The notes beneath the pieces are model-generated. The model ran no database searches. It saw nothing but the letters and a program-made list of their open reading frames with translations, and was not told the DNA's origin. From contig JANWYX010000427.1 in assembly GCA_025055055.1 (NCBI GenBank), positions 1 through 19,684 on the forward strand: a DNA stretch of 19,684 nucleotides. The letters are read 5' to 3'. Shown here one piece after another: positions 1 to 16,880 of the stretch. A program made the position numbers and the translations under genes. The first letter of the stretch is position 1, and each line of letters starts with the position of its first letter. This stretch comes from Caldilinea sp. Its GTDB lineage: Bacteria > Chloroflexota > Anaerolineae > Caldilineales > Caldilineaceae.

Positions 1-4
1 CTGA

Positions 5-1825
<1,821 letters not shown>

Positions 1826-2083
1826 CGTCTGCTCTGTTCTAAAAAACGTCTGGTTTTGTTCTAAATAGAATCAACGCAAAGACGCACGGTCCCAGAGGCG
1901 AAAAAATCAACTCCTGCGCGGCGTGCCACCGATTCAACATGATCCTCTTGCTCTGACCGAAGTCGGTGGCTGCTTGCACTTTCAATAACTTGCAAAGTCG
2001 CCTCGATCGACGCTCTTGGGCGGCGCCTCCGCTCCTAGGAGAACTGTTTCTGCAAGGGAAATCGCAGTGCTGTCTGTCACCGA

Positions 2084-2449
<366 letters not shown>

Positions 2450-2580
2450 TTATTGACTCCACATTCGACCTATCCCGTAACGCGCCTCCTCGGTGAGCGA
2501 CCTACTCGACGAGCTGCGCTCCAGGCATTCTACTCACGATCTGACCCTTCGGGAAAGTTCAGGCAGGATCGGATGCGGGT

Positions 2581-3547
<967 letters not shown>

Positions 3548-3549
<2 letters not shown>

Positions 3550-3576
3550 GTGAAGTCAAGAATTTTTTATCATAAT
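3548..3576 (+). promoter_or_regulatory. Candidate promoter of the NEW3/ABC operon
   Basis: TTGTGA (3548-3553) and CATAAT (3571-3576) with 17-base spacing lie just after the terminator and 51 bases before the ATG at 3628. A start near 3583 would leave a leader of about 45 bases carrying the strong GGAGG ribosome site. The match is partial (four and five of six consensus bases). Confidence 0.35.
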
Positions 3577-3627
3577 CAATCCAAAAACCATCATTTACTT
3601 GGAGCAACAAGGAGGTAAGAGACGCAT

Positions 3628-4812
<1,185 letters not shown>

Positions 4813-4830
4813 TCGAAAGGAGAGTTGCCT

Positions 4831-6817
<1,987 letters not shown>

Positions 6818-6841
6818 GCGTAGAAAGGTTTGAAGACGCTC

Positions 6842-7285
6842 ATGCCCTACGGCTATCACGGCAAAATCCTTGTCGTCGATCTGGGCAGTGGCCAGCTTCG
6901 CGTGGATGCACACGACGAGGCGTGGTATCGCACTTACATGGGTGGGTCAAACTTTGGCCTGTATTACATTCTGAATCACATGCCGGTCGGGGCCGATCCA
7001 CTCGGCCCCGACAACGTGTTGACGCTGATGCTGAGCGTGCTCACCGGAGCGCTTTCTCCGGTCTAAAGCGGACCACTGCTCGGGCCATCGACGGTGGCGC
7101 AGTTGGTCAACACCGTCACCGGCCGGGACGCAACGCTGCCCAAGCCGATAACGGTCGCGCGCGGTGGGTCAACCTGATGAAGGTCTTCACCCTGCGCGAC
7201 GACTTCTCGCACGCCCAGGATCCCCTACCGCCCGCGGTTGCATCGACCGCTCAAGGGCGGCAGCAGCGATAGCCTGCACGTGACC
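6842..7285 (+). pseudogene. Remnant of an aldehyde:ferredoxin oxidoreductase (AOR) family gene
   Basis: The first 74 codons read as a good AOR N-terminus (GYHGKILVVDLGSG, then YMGGSNFGLYYIL, ADPLGPDNVLT and SVLTGAL), then a TAA stops the frame at 7064-7066. In the same frame, past the stop, comes QLVNTVTGRDATL (about 7100-7138). A second frame then gives WVNLMKVFTLRDDF and QDPLP (7165-7230), and the first frame resumes with PRLHRPLKGG. These match the extreme C-terminus of AOR proteins. Only about 140 of roughly 600 codons remain. The whole middle, with the tungstopterin-binding region and the Fe-S cysteines, is gone, so no activity is possible. The picture is a large internal deletion plus stop and frameshift. 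A frame open through 6457-7272 runs across it but is not a gene. The ancestral start was probably the ATG at 6842; a TTG at 6830 is also in frame. Confidence 0.8.
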
Positions 7286-7369
7286 GTGAAGCGGAGATCG
7301 AGCGCGCCGGGGATCGATCGGTTGGGCGGTGAAGCTGGGAAATTAAGTCAAGCCAGAACATCAGTTCGT

Positions 7370-8308
7370 TTAACCCTTGATTCCTGTCACCGTGATTCCG
7401 CCGATAAATAGGCGTTGCGCAAAGAAGAAAAGAATTAGCACCGGCAGCGTCAGGATGGTGGAAGCCGCCATGAGAAGATTCCAGCGCGGCTGCTGCATGT
7501 AGCCTTGGAAGCTTGCAAGGAAGAGAGCCAGCGTCCAGTTTTGCTGCGAAGATAAGAAGATCAGCGGTTCGAGAAGATCGTTCCAGTGATAGGTAAAGGC
7601 AAAGATCGCTACGGTGGCCAGAGCAGGCTTGGCAAGCGGCAAGATAATGCGCCAGTAAATTTGGAGACTTGACGCTCCGTCCACTCGCGCTGCGTCATCT
7701 AGTTCCTTCGGGATGGAAAGAAAGAATTGGCGCAGTAAAAAAATGTGAAAAGGGGCGCCAAACCAGTAGGGTACGATTAGAGGCGCGAAGGTGTCCAGCC
7801 AGCCAATCCTTTGAAACAGAATAAATTGAGGAACAATAGTGACAATGCGCGGCAGCATCATGGTGCTAAGCACCAGCAAAAACAGTGTACTGCGGCCTGG
7901 GAAATCCAGACGAGCAAAACCGAAAGCCACCAACGAACTGGATAGCGTTACGCCCAGGACGCCGAGCACGGCGATCAAAGTGGTGTTAAAGACGTAAAGA
8001 TGAACTGGATGTCCCAGCAGCGTCAAAGAATCGATGAAGTTGTGCCAGACCCAGGGGCGCGGAAACCATTCTGGCGGGATGCTGAAGACCAGCGCATCGG
8101 GCTTGAGCGCGGTGGAAAGCATCCAGAGAAACGGCAAGCTCATGATCAGGCCTAACGCGCTCAGCAGAAAGTAAGTAACCACCCGCCGCAGAAACTCTCG
8201 GCGGCGCTTACTACCCGAAAAAAGTTCCACTCTTTGCTCTTTTCGAGCACGCTGCACCACCCCATCACCAAGCACGCTCTTCAGATAACTGTTGCTTTGA
8301 TTTCTCAT
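7370..8308 (-). CDS. Carbohydrate ABC transporter permease, MalG type
   Basis: 312 residues with six predicted helices. The diagnostic EAA loop reads KELDDAARVDGAS, then IYWRIILPLAKPALATV, the sequence that docks the ATPase. The C-terminus ends GGITVTGIKG as in MalG/UgpE-type sugar permeases. The first helix follows an unusually long hydrophilic N-terminus of about 43 residues. The ATG at 8308 has GAGGAA (8317-8322) upstream; a GTG inside the N-terminus (VELFSGS) is an alternative start. The usual partners (MalF-type permease, binding protein, ATPase) are absent on both sides: upstream is a divergent hydrolase and downstream an AOR remnant. It therefore cannot form a transporter alone and is either a stranded operon fragment or works with proteins encoded elsewhere. 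Base composition is visibly lower in GC than the surrounding genes. Confidence 0.93.
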   Translation of the reverse strand: MRNQSNSYLKSVLGDGVVQRARKEQRVELFSGSKRRREFLRRVVTYFLLSALGLIMSLPFLWMLSTALKPDALVFSIPPEWFPRPWVWHNFIDSLTLLGHPVHLYVFNTTLIAVLGVLGVTLSSSLVAFGFARLDFPGRSTLFLLVLSTMMLPRIVTIVPQFILFQRIGWLDTFAPLIVPYWFGAPFHIFLLRQFFLSIPKELDDAARVDGASSLQIYWRIILPLAKPALATVAIFAFTYHWNDLLEPLIFLSSQQNWTLALFLASFQGYMQQPRWNLLMAASTILTLPVLILFFFAQRLFIGGITVTGIKG

Positions 8309-8361
8309 CGCTGCGTTTCCTCGAATTCAACGATGACGGCAGTTGGAATAGCGACTTATAC

Positions 8362-10404
8362 GTGCCAGACGCCCAACTCTGGCGCCCAGAACATCCTGTT
8401 CTTTACGACATTGACGTTGAGCTTTGGATAGAGGGGACGCTGCTGGTTTTAGCAACTGAACGCATTGGTTTCCGGCATTTAAAGGCGGAAGGTGAGCAAC
8501 TTTTATTGAATCATCGGCCGATTTGTCTGCGAGGAGTGTTGCACTGGGGTTGGGATCCGGACTCGATCGCTCCTGCTTTTTCTGATGAACAGATCCGCCG
8601 TGAATTTCACGTAGTTCGAGAACTAGGTTTCAACCTGATCAAATTATGCCTATTTGTACCTAATCAACGTTATTACGAAATCGCCGACGAGGAAGGCGTA
8701 CTTCTCTGGCAAGAATGGCCGATGTGGCAGCCAGAAATCACGGAAGAACTGCGCATGATCTTGGTCGAGGAATACGCTGCTTACATGAGGCTAGCCGCTC
8801 ATCATCCTTCTGTTGTGGTTTACAGCGTGGGTTGTGAGCTTGACCAAAGCGTTGATGCCGAGCTGCTGAGCCAACTCACCTTGCTTATACGCAGGGCGGC
8901 CCCGGGCGCTCTTGTCTGTGACAATAGTGGAACGGCCGAAGCTTACGGCGGTGCCGAACTCGACCTGGCCGACTTTTACGATTATCACACCTACACCGAT
9001 CTTCATTTTTTTGAGCCAATGCTAGATCACTGGCGTCGCGACTGGCGAACGCCTCGGCCCTGGGTTTTCGGTGAATTCAATGATTCGGACAATTATCGAG
9101 ATTTGAACGCAATCATCGCCGCCAATGATGGAAAGCGACCGTGGTGGATGACCGAGGAAAACCCTCTTCACGCCTTGCGCCCTCAAGTGGCTGCACTGCT
9201 CGATCAATTGCAACGAATTGAAGACGCCGATCTGGGATTTACGCCGCAAGAATTGACAACGCTCGCGCGCGCGCAATCCTTGACGGTGATCAAGTATATC
9301 CTTGAAGCTGTTCGCCGTCGCTCCGGCGTTGGCGGATACGTAGTGACCGGTGTGCGCGACACGCCCATCAACACTTCTGGTGTGTTGGATGACTTCGGCA
9401 ACACCAAATGGGCTGCAGCCGAGCTGCGCCGGTTCAACGATGACGCAATCCTGTGTTTGGAAGTCGATCGACGGCGGGTATGGAAGAGCGGGGGGGATCG
9501 ACCCGATCGACTGGATATGTTCAATTGGCGCTCTGGCGACATCGCTCGTTTTCACTTTATTCTGAACAATGCCGGTGAAGCGTTGAGTGCAAATGCATAT
9601 TTTGAATGGGGAATCGACGATCTGAACGGAAGCCTGCATATGAGCGGCTCTTATCCGCTCCCTCCAGAACCGTGGTTGGGGCATCCTCATAAAGTAGCCA
9701 CTGTTCAACAAGAATTGCCCCTTGTCACGTCGCCAACAGAATTGCGCCTAAACGCCAGGATTTGCGACGGCGTTCGCAAAATTGAAAACCAGTGGCCGCT
9801 CTGGATCTATCCCGATCCTCACTACGGGGCTGAAACCTTTGCCATTTATGATCCAAACGGTTGCTTGCGCAATTGGGGAGAACCGTTTTCGCAGACCTAC
9901 GTGATTGATCTGGAAAATTGTGTGATGCTGCCACACGTGATTGTGACCACAACGCTCACTTCGCGTTTAATGGATCATTTGCGTGCCGGCGGTAGAGTGT
10001 TCTTGATGCAACAAGGATATAGCCCTTTGCCTACGCGTCAGGTTCCTTTTTGGCGCGAATCGATTAAACTCTTGTACCCTCATCCAATTTGGTTGCGTTT
10101 TCCTCATCGAGGATTCACCGATCTGCAGTTTTGGGGCTTAGCGACAGATTTTGCCTTCGATACGTCGCGTATCAAGGAATTTTTGCAAGACACCCAGCCT
10201 GTACAATCTTTGCTGCGCCGTCTTGATGCCAGAGAATTCTATGTGGCAGATTACATGATAGAAATTCAAATCGGGAGAGGGAGATTGCTTGCCAGCACCT
10301 TGCGATTCCAAGGAGGTCTAGGAGCACAACCCTACGGCATGCGTCGCAACGTTGTTGGCCATTATCTCTTGTGTGAGACCATTCGATACTTGGCAGAAGG
10401 GTAA
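8362..10404 (+). CDS. Glycoside hydrolase family 2-like protein, N-terminally truncated
   Basis: 680 residues from a GTG at 8362. The frame enters a GH2 immunoglobulin-like domain near its end (AQLWRPEHPVLYDIDVEL, 4-21, then IGFRHLK), passes to the linker LLLNHRPICLRGVLHW and then the catalytic barrel. The acid/base Glu is probably E159 in SVGCEL (usual form S-x-G-N-E, here Cys for Asn). The nucleophile is probably E238 in PWVFGEF. The typical barrel end VTGVRDTP ... DDFGNTKW (about 328-350) follows, then about 330 residues of beta-rich accessory region. The N-terminal sugar-binding domain and most of the first Ig-like domain are missing. In-frame homology seems to reach back to about 8323 (EFNDDGSWNSDLYV) and stops at the divergent permease gene. 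No ribosome site precedes the GTG. Likely a 5'-truncated gene, possibly silent; it would have hydrolysed a beta-linked plant-type sugar. Confidence 0.8.
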   Translation: MPDAQLWRPEHPVLYDIDVELWIEGTLLVLATERIGFRHLKAEGEQLLLNHRPICLRGVLHWGWDPDSIAPAFSDEQIRREFHVVRELGFNLIKLCLFVPNQRYYEIADEEGVLLWQEWPMWQPEITEELRMILVEEYAAYMRLAAHHPSVVVYSVGCELDQSVDAELLSQLTLLIRRAAPGALVCDNSGTAEAYGGAELDLADFYDYHTYTDLHFFEPMLDHWRRDWRTPRPWVFGEFNDSDNYRDLNAIIAANDGKRPWWMTEENPLHALRPQVAALLDQLQRIEDADLGFTPQELTTLARAQSLTVIKYILEAVRRRSGVGGYVVTGVRDTPINTSGVLDDFGNTKWAAAELRRFNDDAILCLEVDRRRVWKSGGDRPDRLDMFNWRSGDIARFHFILNNAGEALSANAYFEWGIDDLNGSLHMSGSYPLPPEPWLGHPHKVATVQQELPLVTSPTELRLNARICDGVRKIENQWPLWIYPDPHYGAETFAIYDPNGCLRNWGEPFSQTYVIDLENCVMLPHVIVTTTLTSRLMDHLRAGGRVFLMQQGYSPLPTRQVPFWRESIKLLYPHPIWLRFPHRGFTDLQFWGLATDFAFDTSRIKEFLQDTQPVQSLLRRLDAREFYVADYMIEIQIGRGRLLASTLRFQGGLGAQPYGMRRNVVGHYLLCETIRYLAEG

Positions 10405-10512
10405 GCTAGTGCAAGCCCTTTCATTTTCAACGATCGCCAATTTCGACAAAAGATTGTGTCGGACTTCCTTGAAGATTGCCGTCATTTGACGACTACGATC
10501 CAGTGAAATCCC

Positions 10513-11238
10513 TCAGCCAATTACGAGAGACACAACGCAGAGAAACGCAGCCTCACTCACCTCGACGACGGCGCCGTACACATCGCCGGTGACGCCGCCG
10601 ATCCGTCGTTCTGCCAGGCGCAGCACGCCGCATGCGGCCAGGATGGCGACGACGCTCGCCGGCGCTGCCTGCCAATGCCAAGAACTTAGCACCGCCGTCA
10701 AAATTACGGCGGGCAGGGCGAACAGTGCAAGCGAGTGCACGTGCAACGCCACTCTCATGCGTGCGGCCATGCCGTCCGATCGCGCAAGCGGGCGCTGCAT
10801 CGCCACCAATAGTAGCCACCGCGCCCACATCGGCGCCAACAGCAGAGCGGGCCAGATGATCGGCGAGGTGGTCAGCGCAGCTGTTTTTAGCATCAGCGTC
10901 AGCGCCAGCGTCACTACGCCGAAAGCGCCGATTCTAGAGTCGCGCATGATCTCCAGGCGGCGCTCGCGGGCAACCGGTGCCAACAGGCCGTCGCCGCAAT
11001 CGGCCAAACCGTCGAGGTGAAGTCCGCCTGTCAACGCCGCCCATGTCCCCACCAGAAGCACGGCCGTCACCGCCGGCGGAAAGAGAGCCCCAAACAGAAA
11101 CGCCAATGCGGTCAATGTTGCGCCGATCCCCAGCCCAACGAACGGAAACCAGAAAAGCGTCTGCCGATCCAATACAAAACGATGCGGCGGCGTCGGCGCC
11201 GTCGTGAGAAAGCCGATTGCACTCCAAAATTGTTGCAT
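10513..11238 (-). CDS. cobS: Adenosylcobinamide-GDP ribazoletransferase (cobalamin synthase CobS)
   Basis: Integral membrane enzyme that joins adenosylcobinamide-GDP and alpha-ribazole (or its phosphate) in the last steps of vitamin B12 assembly. The 241 residues from the ATG at 11238 give the usual length (about 250). The frame stays open 52 codons further upstream to 11394, but that part is not CobS-like. Diagnostic motifs are HLDGLADCGDGL (74-85; the family normally has LADTADG), MRDSRIGAFG (about 99-108) and the C-terminal GGVTGDVYGAVVE. Multiple hydrophobic helices fill the rest. A weak ribosome site (GGGA, about nine bases upstream) precedes the start. No other cobalamin gene is in the window, so this may be a salvage or scattered pathway gene. 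The last codons overlap a GCAGAG-type repeat (10534-10551). Confidence 0.95.
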   Translation of the reverse strand: MQQFWSAIGFLTTAPTPPHRFVLDRQTLFWFPFVGLGIGATLTALAFLFGALFPPAVTAVLLVGTWAALTGGLHLDGLADCGDGLLAPVARERRLEIMRDSRIGAFGVVTLALTLMLKTAALTTSPIIWPALLLAPMWARWLLLVAMQRPLARSDGMAARMRVALHVHSLALFALPAVILTAVLSSWHWQAAPASVVAILAACGVLRLAERRIGGVTGDVYGAVVEVSEAAFLCVVSLVIG

Positions 11239-11442
11239 GAATTTGTCCCAAAATATCTTAAACAGGGCGCTTCCCTTATTTGCCGCCCTCTCCCCGAACG
11301 CCCCAAGCTTCCCGGAGGAGGGACGCCTCACGAAAGGTCGGCAGCCCTCCGCAAACCCTGAAGTTTTCGCTCCTTCTTCGGCGCGATGTATCATACAAAC
11401 ATCTCAATTCCAACCGCAGTCTGATAGATCGGCAAATTTGGA
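11239..11442. promoter_or_regulatory. Divergent control region between cobS and the ROK kinase gene
   Basis: About 200 bases without a convincing gene. A stretch at 11317-11350 folds as GGAGGG (11317-11322) with CCCTCC (11345-11350), enclosing a small CCT/AGG inner stem. On the cobS side, AGGG-AAGCG-CCCT makes a further hairpin close to the start codon. A TATGAT hexamer on the - strand (11395-11390), with no good -35 partner, could start a leader of about 145 bases for cobS. GATGT (11385-11389) and ACATC (11399-11403) form an inverted repeat around this hexamer and could be an operator. I looked for the conserved B12-box of a cobalamin riboswitch and did not find it. Confidence 0.35.
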
Positions 11443-12459
11443 ATGGACGCGCTCTCTCAAAATTCTGAATCCACTCTCTCCTCCTACTGGCTGGTCGGCG
11501 TCGATATCGGCGGCACCACGGTGTCCACCGTGTTGCTCGATGAAAGTCTGTGCGCTCACGGCGAGCTGACCGTCCCCACCGACTTGAGCAGTCCCGACGC
11601 TACAATGTGGTGCGTGGCGGCTGCCATCGAGCAGACGGTGGCGCTGGGCGATGCGTCTCGACGCCTGGCTGCCATCGGGCTGGGCATCCCCGGCCAGCAA
11701 GACTATGAACGAGGCATCGTGCGCATTGCTGTCAACCTGCACTGGTACGATTATCCGCTCATCCCCCGTCTCGTCGAGCGCTTCGGCGTTCCCTGCGCTT
11801 TTGAGAATGATGTACGCGCGGCAGCTCTCGGCGTCTATCGTTTCGACAATCCGAACGGCGACCAAAACATTGCATACGTCAGCATCGGCACCGGCCTCGC
11901 CGTGGGTGTGATTCTCGATGGCAAACTGGTGCGTGGACGCCACGGGCTGGCCGGCGAGTTCGGCCATATGATCGTCGATCCGAACGGCCCGCTCTGTAAC
12001 TGCGGCACGCGCGGCTGTCTGGAGACGCTTGTTTCGGCCACGGCGGTTGCGCGACGGGCGAAGGAGGCGATCGCTCAGGGGGCGGGGGGAGCGTTGGCTG
12101 CGCTGGAGTCGATCACGGCGCGTGCTGTCTACGACGCAGCGGCTGCAGGCGATGGTGTGGCCCAACGCATCGTCGACGACGTCGGCGTGGAGCTGGCGCG
12201 GGCGTTGCGCAGCGTGGTGCTGGCTTACGACGTCGATGGCGTGGTGCTCGGCGGCGGTGTGACGCGCGCCGGTGAACGCTACCTGCGCCCCATCATGGCG
12301 GAGTGGCTGCGGCAGCAGGAAAGTTCGGCGTTGGCGCGCGCGGTGCTGCGCCCTGAAATTTTGCGCATCGCCGATCCAACGCGCAACTTGGGCGCTTGGG
12401 GCGCCGCTGCATTGGCTGCCGATCTGCTAAACTGCCGTCGACTCGCTTCGAGCGAGTGA
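11443..12459 (+). CDS. ROK-family sugar kinase (probable N-acetylglucosamine/glucokinase)
   Basis: 338 residues. The ATP-phosphate loop is DIGGTT (21-26), followed by GLGIPG (79-84), the catalytic Asp in END (121-123), a second phosphate motif SIGTGLAVG (147-155), and the ROK zinc centre. That centre is His in EFGHM (about 175) plus CNCGTRGC (185-192, three Cys). There is no N-terminal helix-turn-helix, so it is a kinase and not a ROK repressor. It phosphorylates a hexose at C6. Its position before nagA and a NagB-II-type deaminase suggests N-acetylglucosamine or a related amino sugar as substrate, but ROK specificity cannot be read safely from sequence. The ribosome site before the ATG at 11443 is weak (TTGGA). 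A gap of 124 bases to nagA contains a hairpin and a short repeat, so nagA may have its own promoter. Confidence 0.93.
   Translation: MDALSQNSESTLSSYWLVGVDIGGTTVSTVLLDESLCAHGELTVPTDLSSPDATMWCVAAAIEQTVALGDASRRLAAIGLGIPGQQDYERGIVRIAVNLHWYDYPLIPRLVERFGVPCAFENDVRAAALGVYRFDNPNGDQNIAYVSIGTGLAVGVILDGKLVRGRHGLAGEFGHMIVDPNGPLCNCGTRGCLETLVSATAVARRAKEAIAQGAGGALAALESITARAVYDAAAAGDGVAQRIVDDVGVELARALRSVVLAYDVDGVVLGGGVTRAGERYLRPIMAEWLRQQESSALARAVLRPEILRIADPTRNLGAWGAAALAADLLNCRRLASSE
12441..12457 (+). other. Perfect hairpin over the ROK kinase stop codon
   Basis: ACTCGCT (12441-12447) pairs perfectly with AGCGAGT (12451-12457) around a TCG loop; the TGA stop begins at 12457. There is no T run after it (GACTAAAATC follows), so it is more likely an mRNA 3'-end or processing hairpin than a classical terminator. 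Confidence 0.45.
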
Positions 12460-12470
12460 CTAAAATCGTC

Positions 12471-12486
12471 GCAGAGGCGCAGAGAG
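12471..12486 (+). repeat. Tandem GCAGAG octamer, one copy of a dispersed motif
   Basis: Two adjacent octamers, GCAGAGGC (12471-12478) and GCAGAGAG (12479-12486), lie just after the kinase gene. Related strings on the same strand are AACGCAAAGACGCACGG (1873-1889) after ftsH and CAACGCAGAGAAACGCAG (about 10533-10550) downstream of the GH2 gene. Part of this copy (12479-12485) can also pair with CTCTGTG (12510-12516), which is followed by TTTCTCTTTT. Confidence 0.4.
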
Positions 12487-12583
12487 TGTAGAGGTCTGTA
12501 TAACCGGAGCTCTGTGTTTCTCTTTTAAAAAGGTCTTTGGGCATTGAACGAATTCCGTTTTCAGAACAGAACAAGGTTGTGCC

Positions 12584-13756
<1,173 letters not shown>

Positions 13757-13776
13757 CAGATCGAGGAGCAACAAGC

Positions 13777-14826
<1,050 letters not shown>

Positions 14827-14834
14827 ACACTATC

Positions 14835-14889
14835 CCTCCGGGATCGTGCGGCCGGAGGCCGACCCTACGATCGTAGGTTATGCCTCCGG
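14835..14889. repeat. Nested palindrome between convergent genes (REP-like or bidirectional terminator)
   Basis: CCTCCGG occurs at 14835-14841 and its complement CCGGAGGC at 14852-14859; GCCTCCGG returns at 14882-14889. The middle arm can therefore pair with either outer arm, giving two alternative hairpins. Inside the larger one sits a perfect 14-base palindrome, CCTACGATCGTAGG (14864-14877). The block fills the 75-base gap between the deaminase gene stop (+) and the DinB gene stop (-). There is no T run on either side. Confidence 0.55.
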
Positions 14890-14901
14890 CGCGACATCTC
14901 C

Positions 14902-15480
14902 TCAGACGCTCTCACGCGCCTGACGCGCTTGGCGGACAATCTCTGCGATCTGTCCCAAATGGTCGTCGTCATGAAATAGCCCCAACACGAACCGTCCAAC
15001 GCAGTTGACTTCGCCGGCGCCCCGCCATGGCGTGTAGCAAATATCAAAATGAGGGTGGTCTGGCCACATCTCCAAGCTGGCGAGGCGCATGCGCCGACTT
15101 TCTTCGAGGCGATGCCGGCATTGTTCGATGGTTGTGATGCTTTGCCAGGGAACCTCATAGCGCGAGCGGCCATGATTTGGCACCCCGCGCGCCATCTCCG
15201 CCGCCAAAAAAGCCGATTCTTCGGCGGAGGCGGTGGTGTGAACGATCACGTGGGCGAGAGTCCACGCTGCGTTGGCCTCCTCAGGAGAGGCAGCGAACGG
15301 GTCGTCGGCGTGCGGATCGACCGGCTGAAAAACCACCTCCTCGTCGGTGCAGTCGGCGATCAACGCCAGCATGGCGTCGATCATTTCGTTGGTCAAGGCG
15401 CGCAAGTCGTCGATGCTCAGCCCGGCGCACAGTTCGGCGACCGTCATGCGCTTCTCACGGACCGGCGTGAAATCTAACAT
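14902..15480 (-). CDS. DinB-superfamily (DinB/YfiT-like) four-helix-bundle protein
   Basis: 192 residues from the ATG at 15480, chosen over an in-frame GTG at 15489 because AAAGGG lies at the right distance for the ATG. The helical pattern and the paired His motifs fit the DinB/YfiT/mycothiol-transferase superfamily: WTLAHVIVH (73-81) in the second helix and FHDDDHLGQIAEIV (169-182) in the last. In these proteins such His residues bind one divalent metal and the bundle carries thiol-transfer or hydrolase activity. The partner thiol and substrate cannot be predicted here. It is a single gene, converging with the deaminase gene and divergent from the lipoprotein gene. Confidence 0.8.
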   Translation of the reverse strand: MLDFTPVREKRMTVAELCAGLSIDDLRALTNEMIDAMLALIADCTDEEVVFQPVDPHADDPFAASPEEANAAWTLAHVIVHTTASAEESAFLAAEMARGVPNHGRSRYEVPWQSITTIEQCRHRLEESRRMRLASLEMWPDHPHFDICYTPWRGAGEVNCVGRFVLGLFHDDDHLGQIAEIVRQARQARESV

Positions 15481-15522
15481 TTCCGTCACCCTTTCTATTG
15501 CTTTTGATCGCTTTAGCTAGAG

Positions 15523-15546
15523 GCTTTCTCGGAAAGCTGATTTTTT
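15523..15546 (+). terminator. Terminator-like hairpin upstream of the lipocalin lipoprotein gene
   Basis: GCTTTC (15523-15528) pairs with GAAAGC (15532-15537) around a three-base loop, followed by TGA and six T (15541-15546). It has terminator form only on the + strand, yet no + gene lies before it; it could stop antisense transcription across the DinB gene or act as an attenuator. The stem is short. Confidence 0.4.
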
Positions 15547-15644
15547 CGAGGATGTTCTGCAGCTCCTCTTTATGAGAAGTCTACCACAATAGCATCGGAC
15601 AATTGCTGACAGAGGAGGCTTGTGCACTCTGTCACAATAGCGAT

Positions 15645-16811
<1,167 letters not shown>

Positions 16812-16816
16812 AGGAA

Positions 16817-16859
16817 CAGTGCGCGCACTGCATGGTTGCATAGAGCATGCCGTGGCATG
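16817..16859. other. Two short perfect palindromes between convergent genes
   Basis: CAGTGCGCGCACTG (16817-16830) is a perfect 14-base palindrome, and CATGCC-GT-GGCATG (16846-16859) is a second hairpin. They lie in the 69-base gap between the lipoprotein gene stop (+) and the Nudix gene stop (-). With no T run, they may be a weak two-way terminator or a protein site. Confidence 0.35.
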
Positions 16860-16880
16860 GAACGCGAAGCGCACACCACG

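Noticed and set aside
1826..2083. Possible small gene or terminator after ftsH
   Set aside because: Only short direct repeats (TGTTCTAAA twice, CTTGCA twice) and a weak AAAAC/GTTTT stem were seen; no supported frame or proper terminator.
11239..11394. 52-codon N-terminal extension of cobS
   Set aside because: The added residues are hydrophilic and unlike CobS; the ATG at 11238 gives the normal length and a typical N-terminus (MQQFWSAIGFLTTAP).
11239..11442. Cobalamin riboswitch upstream of cobS
   Set aside because: The conserved B12-box and core could not be found on the - strand; only generic GC-rich stems are present.
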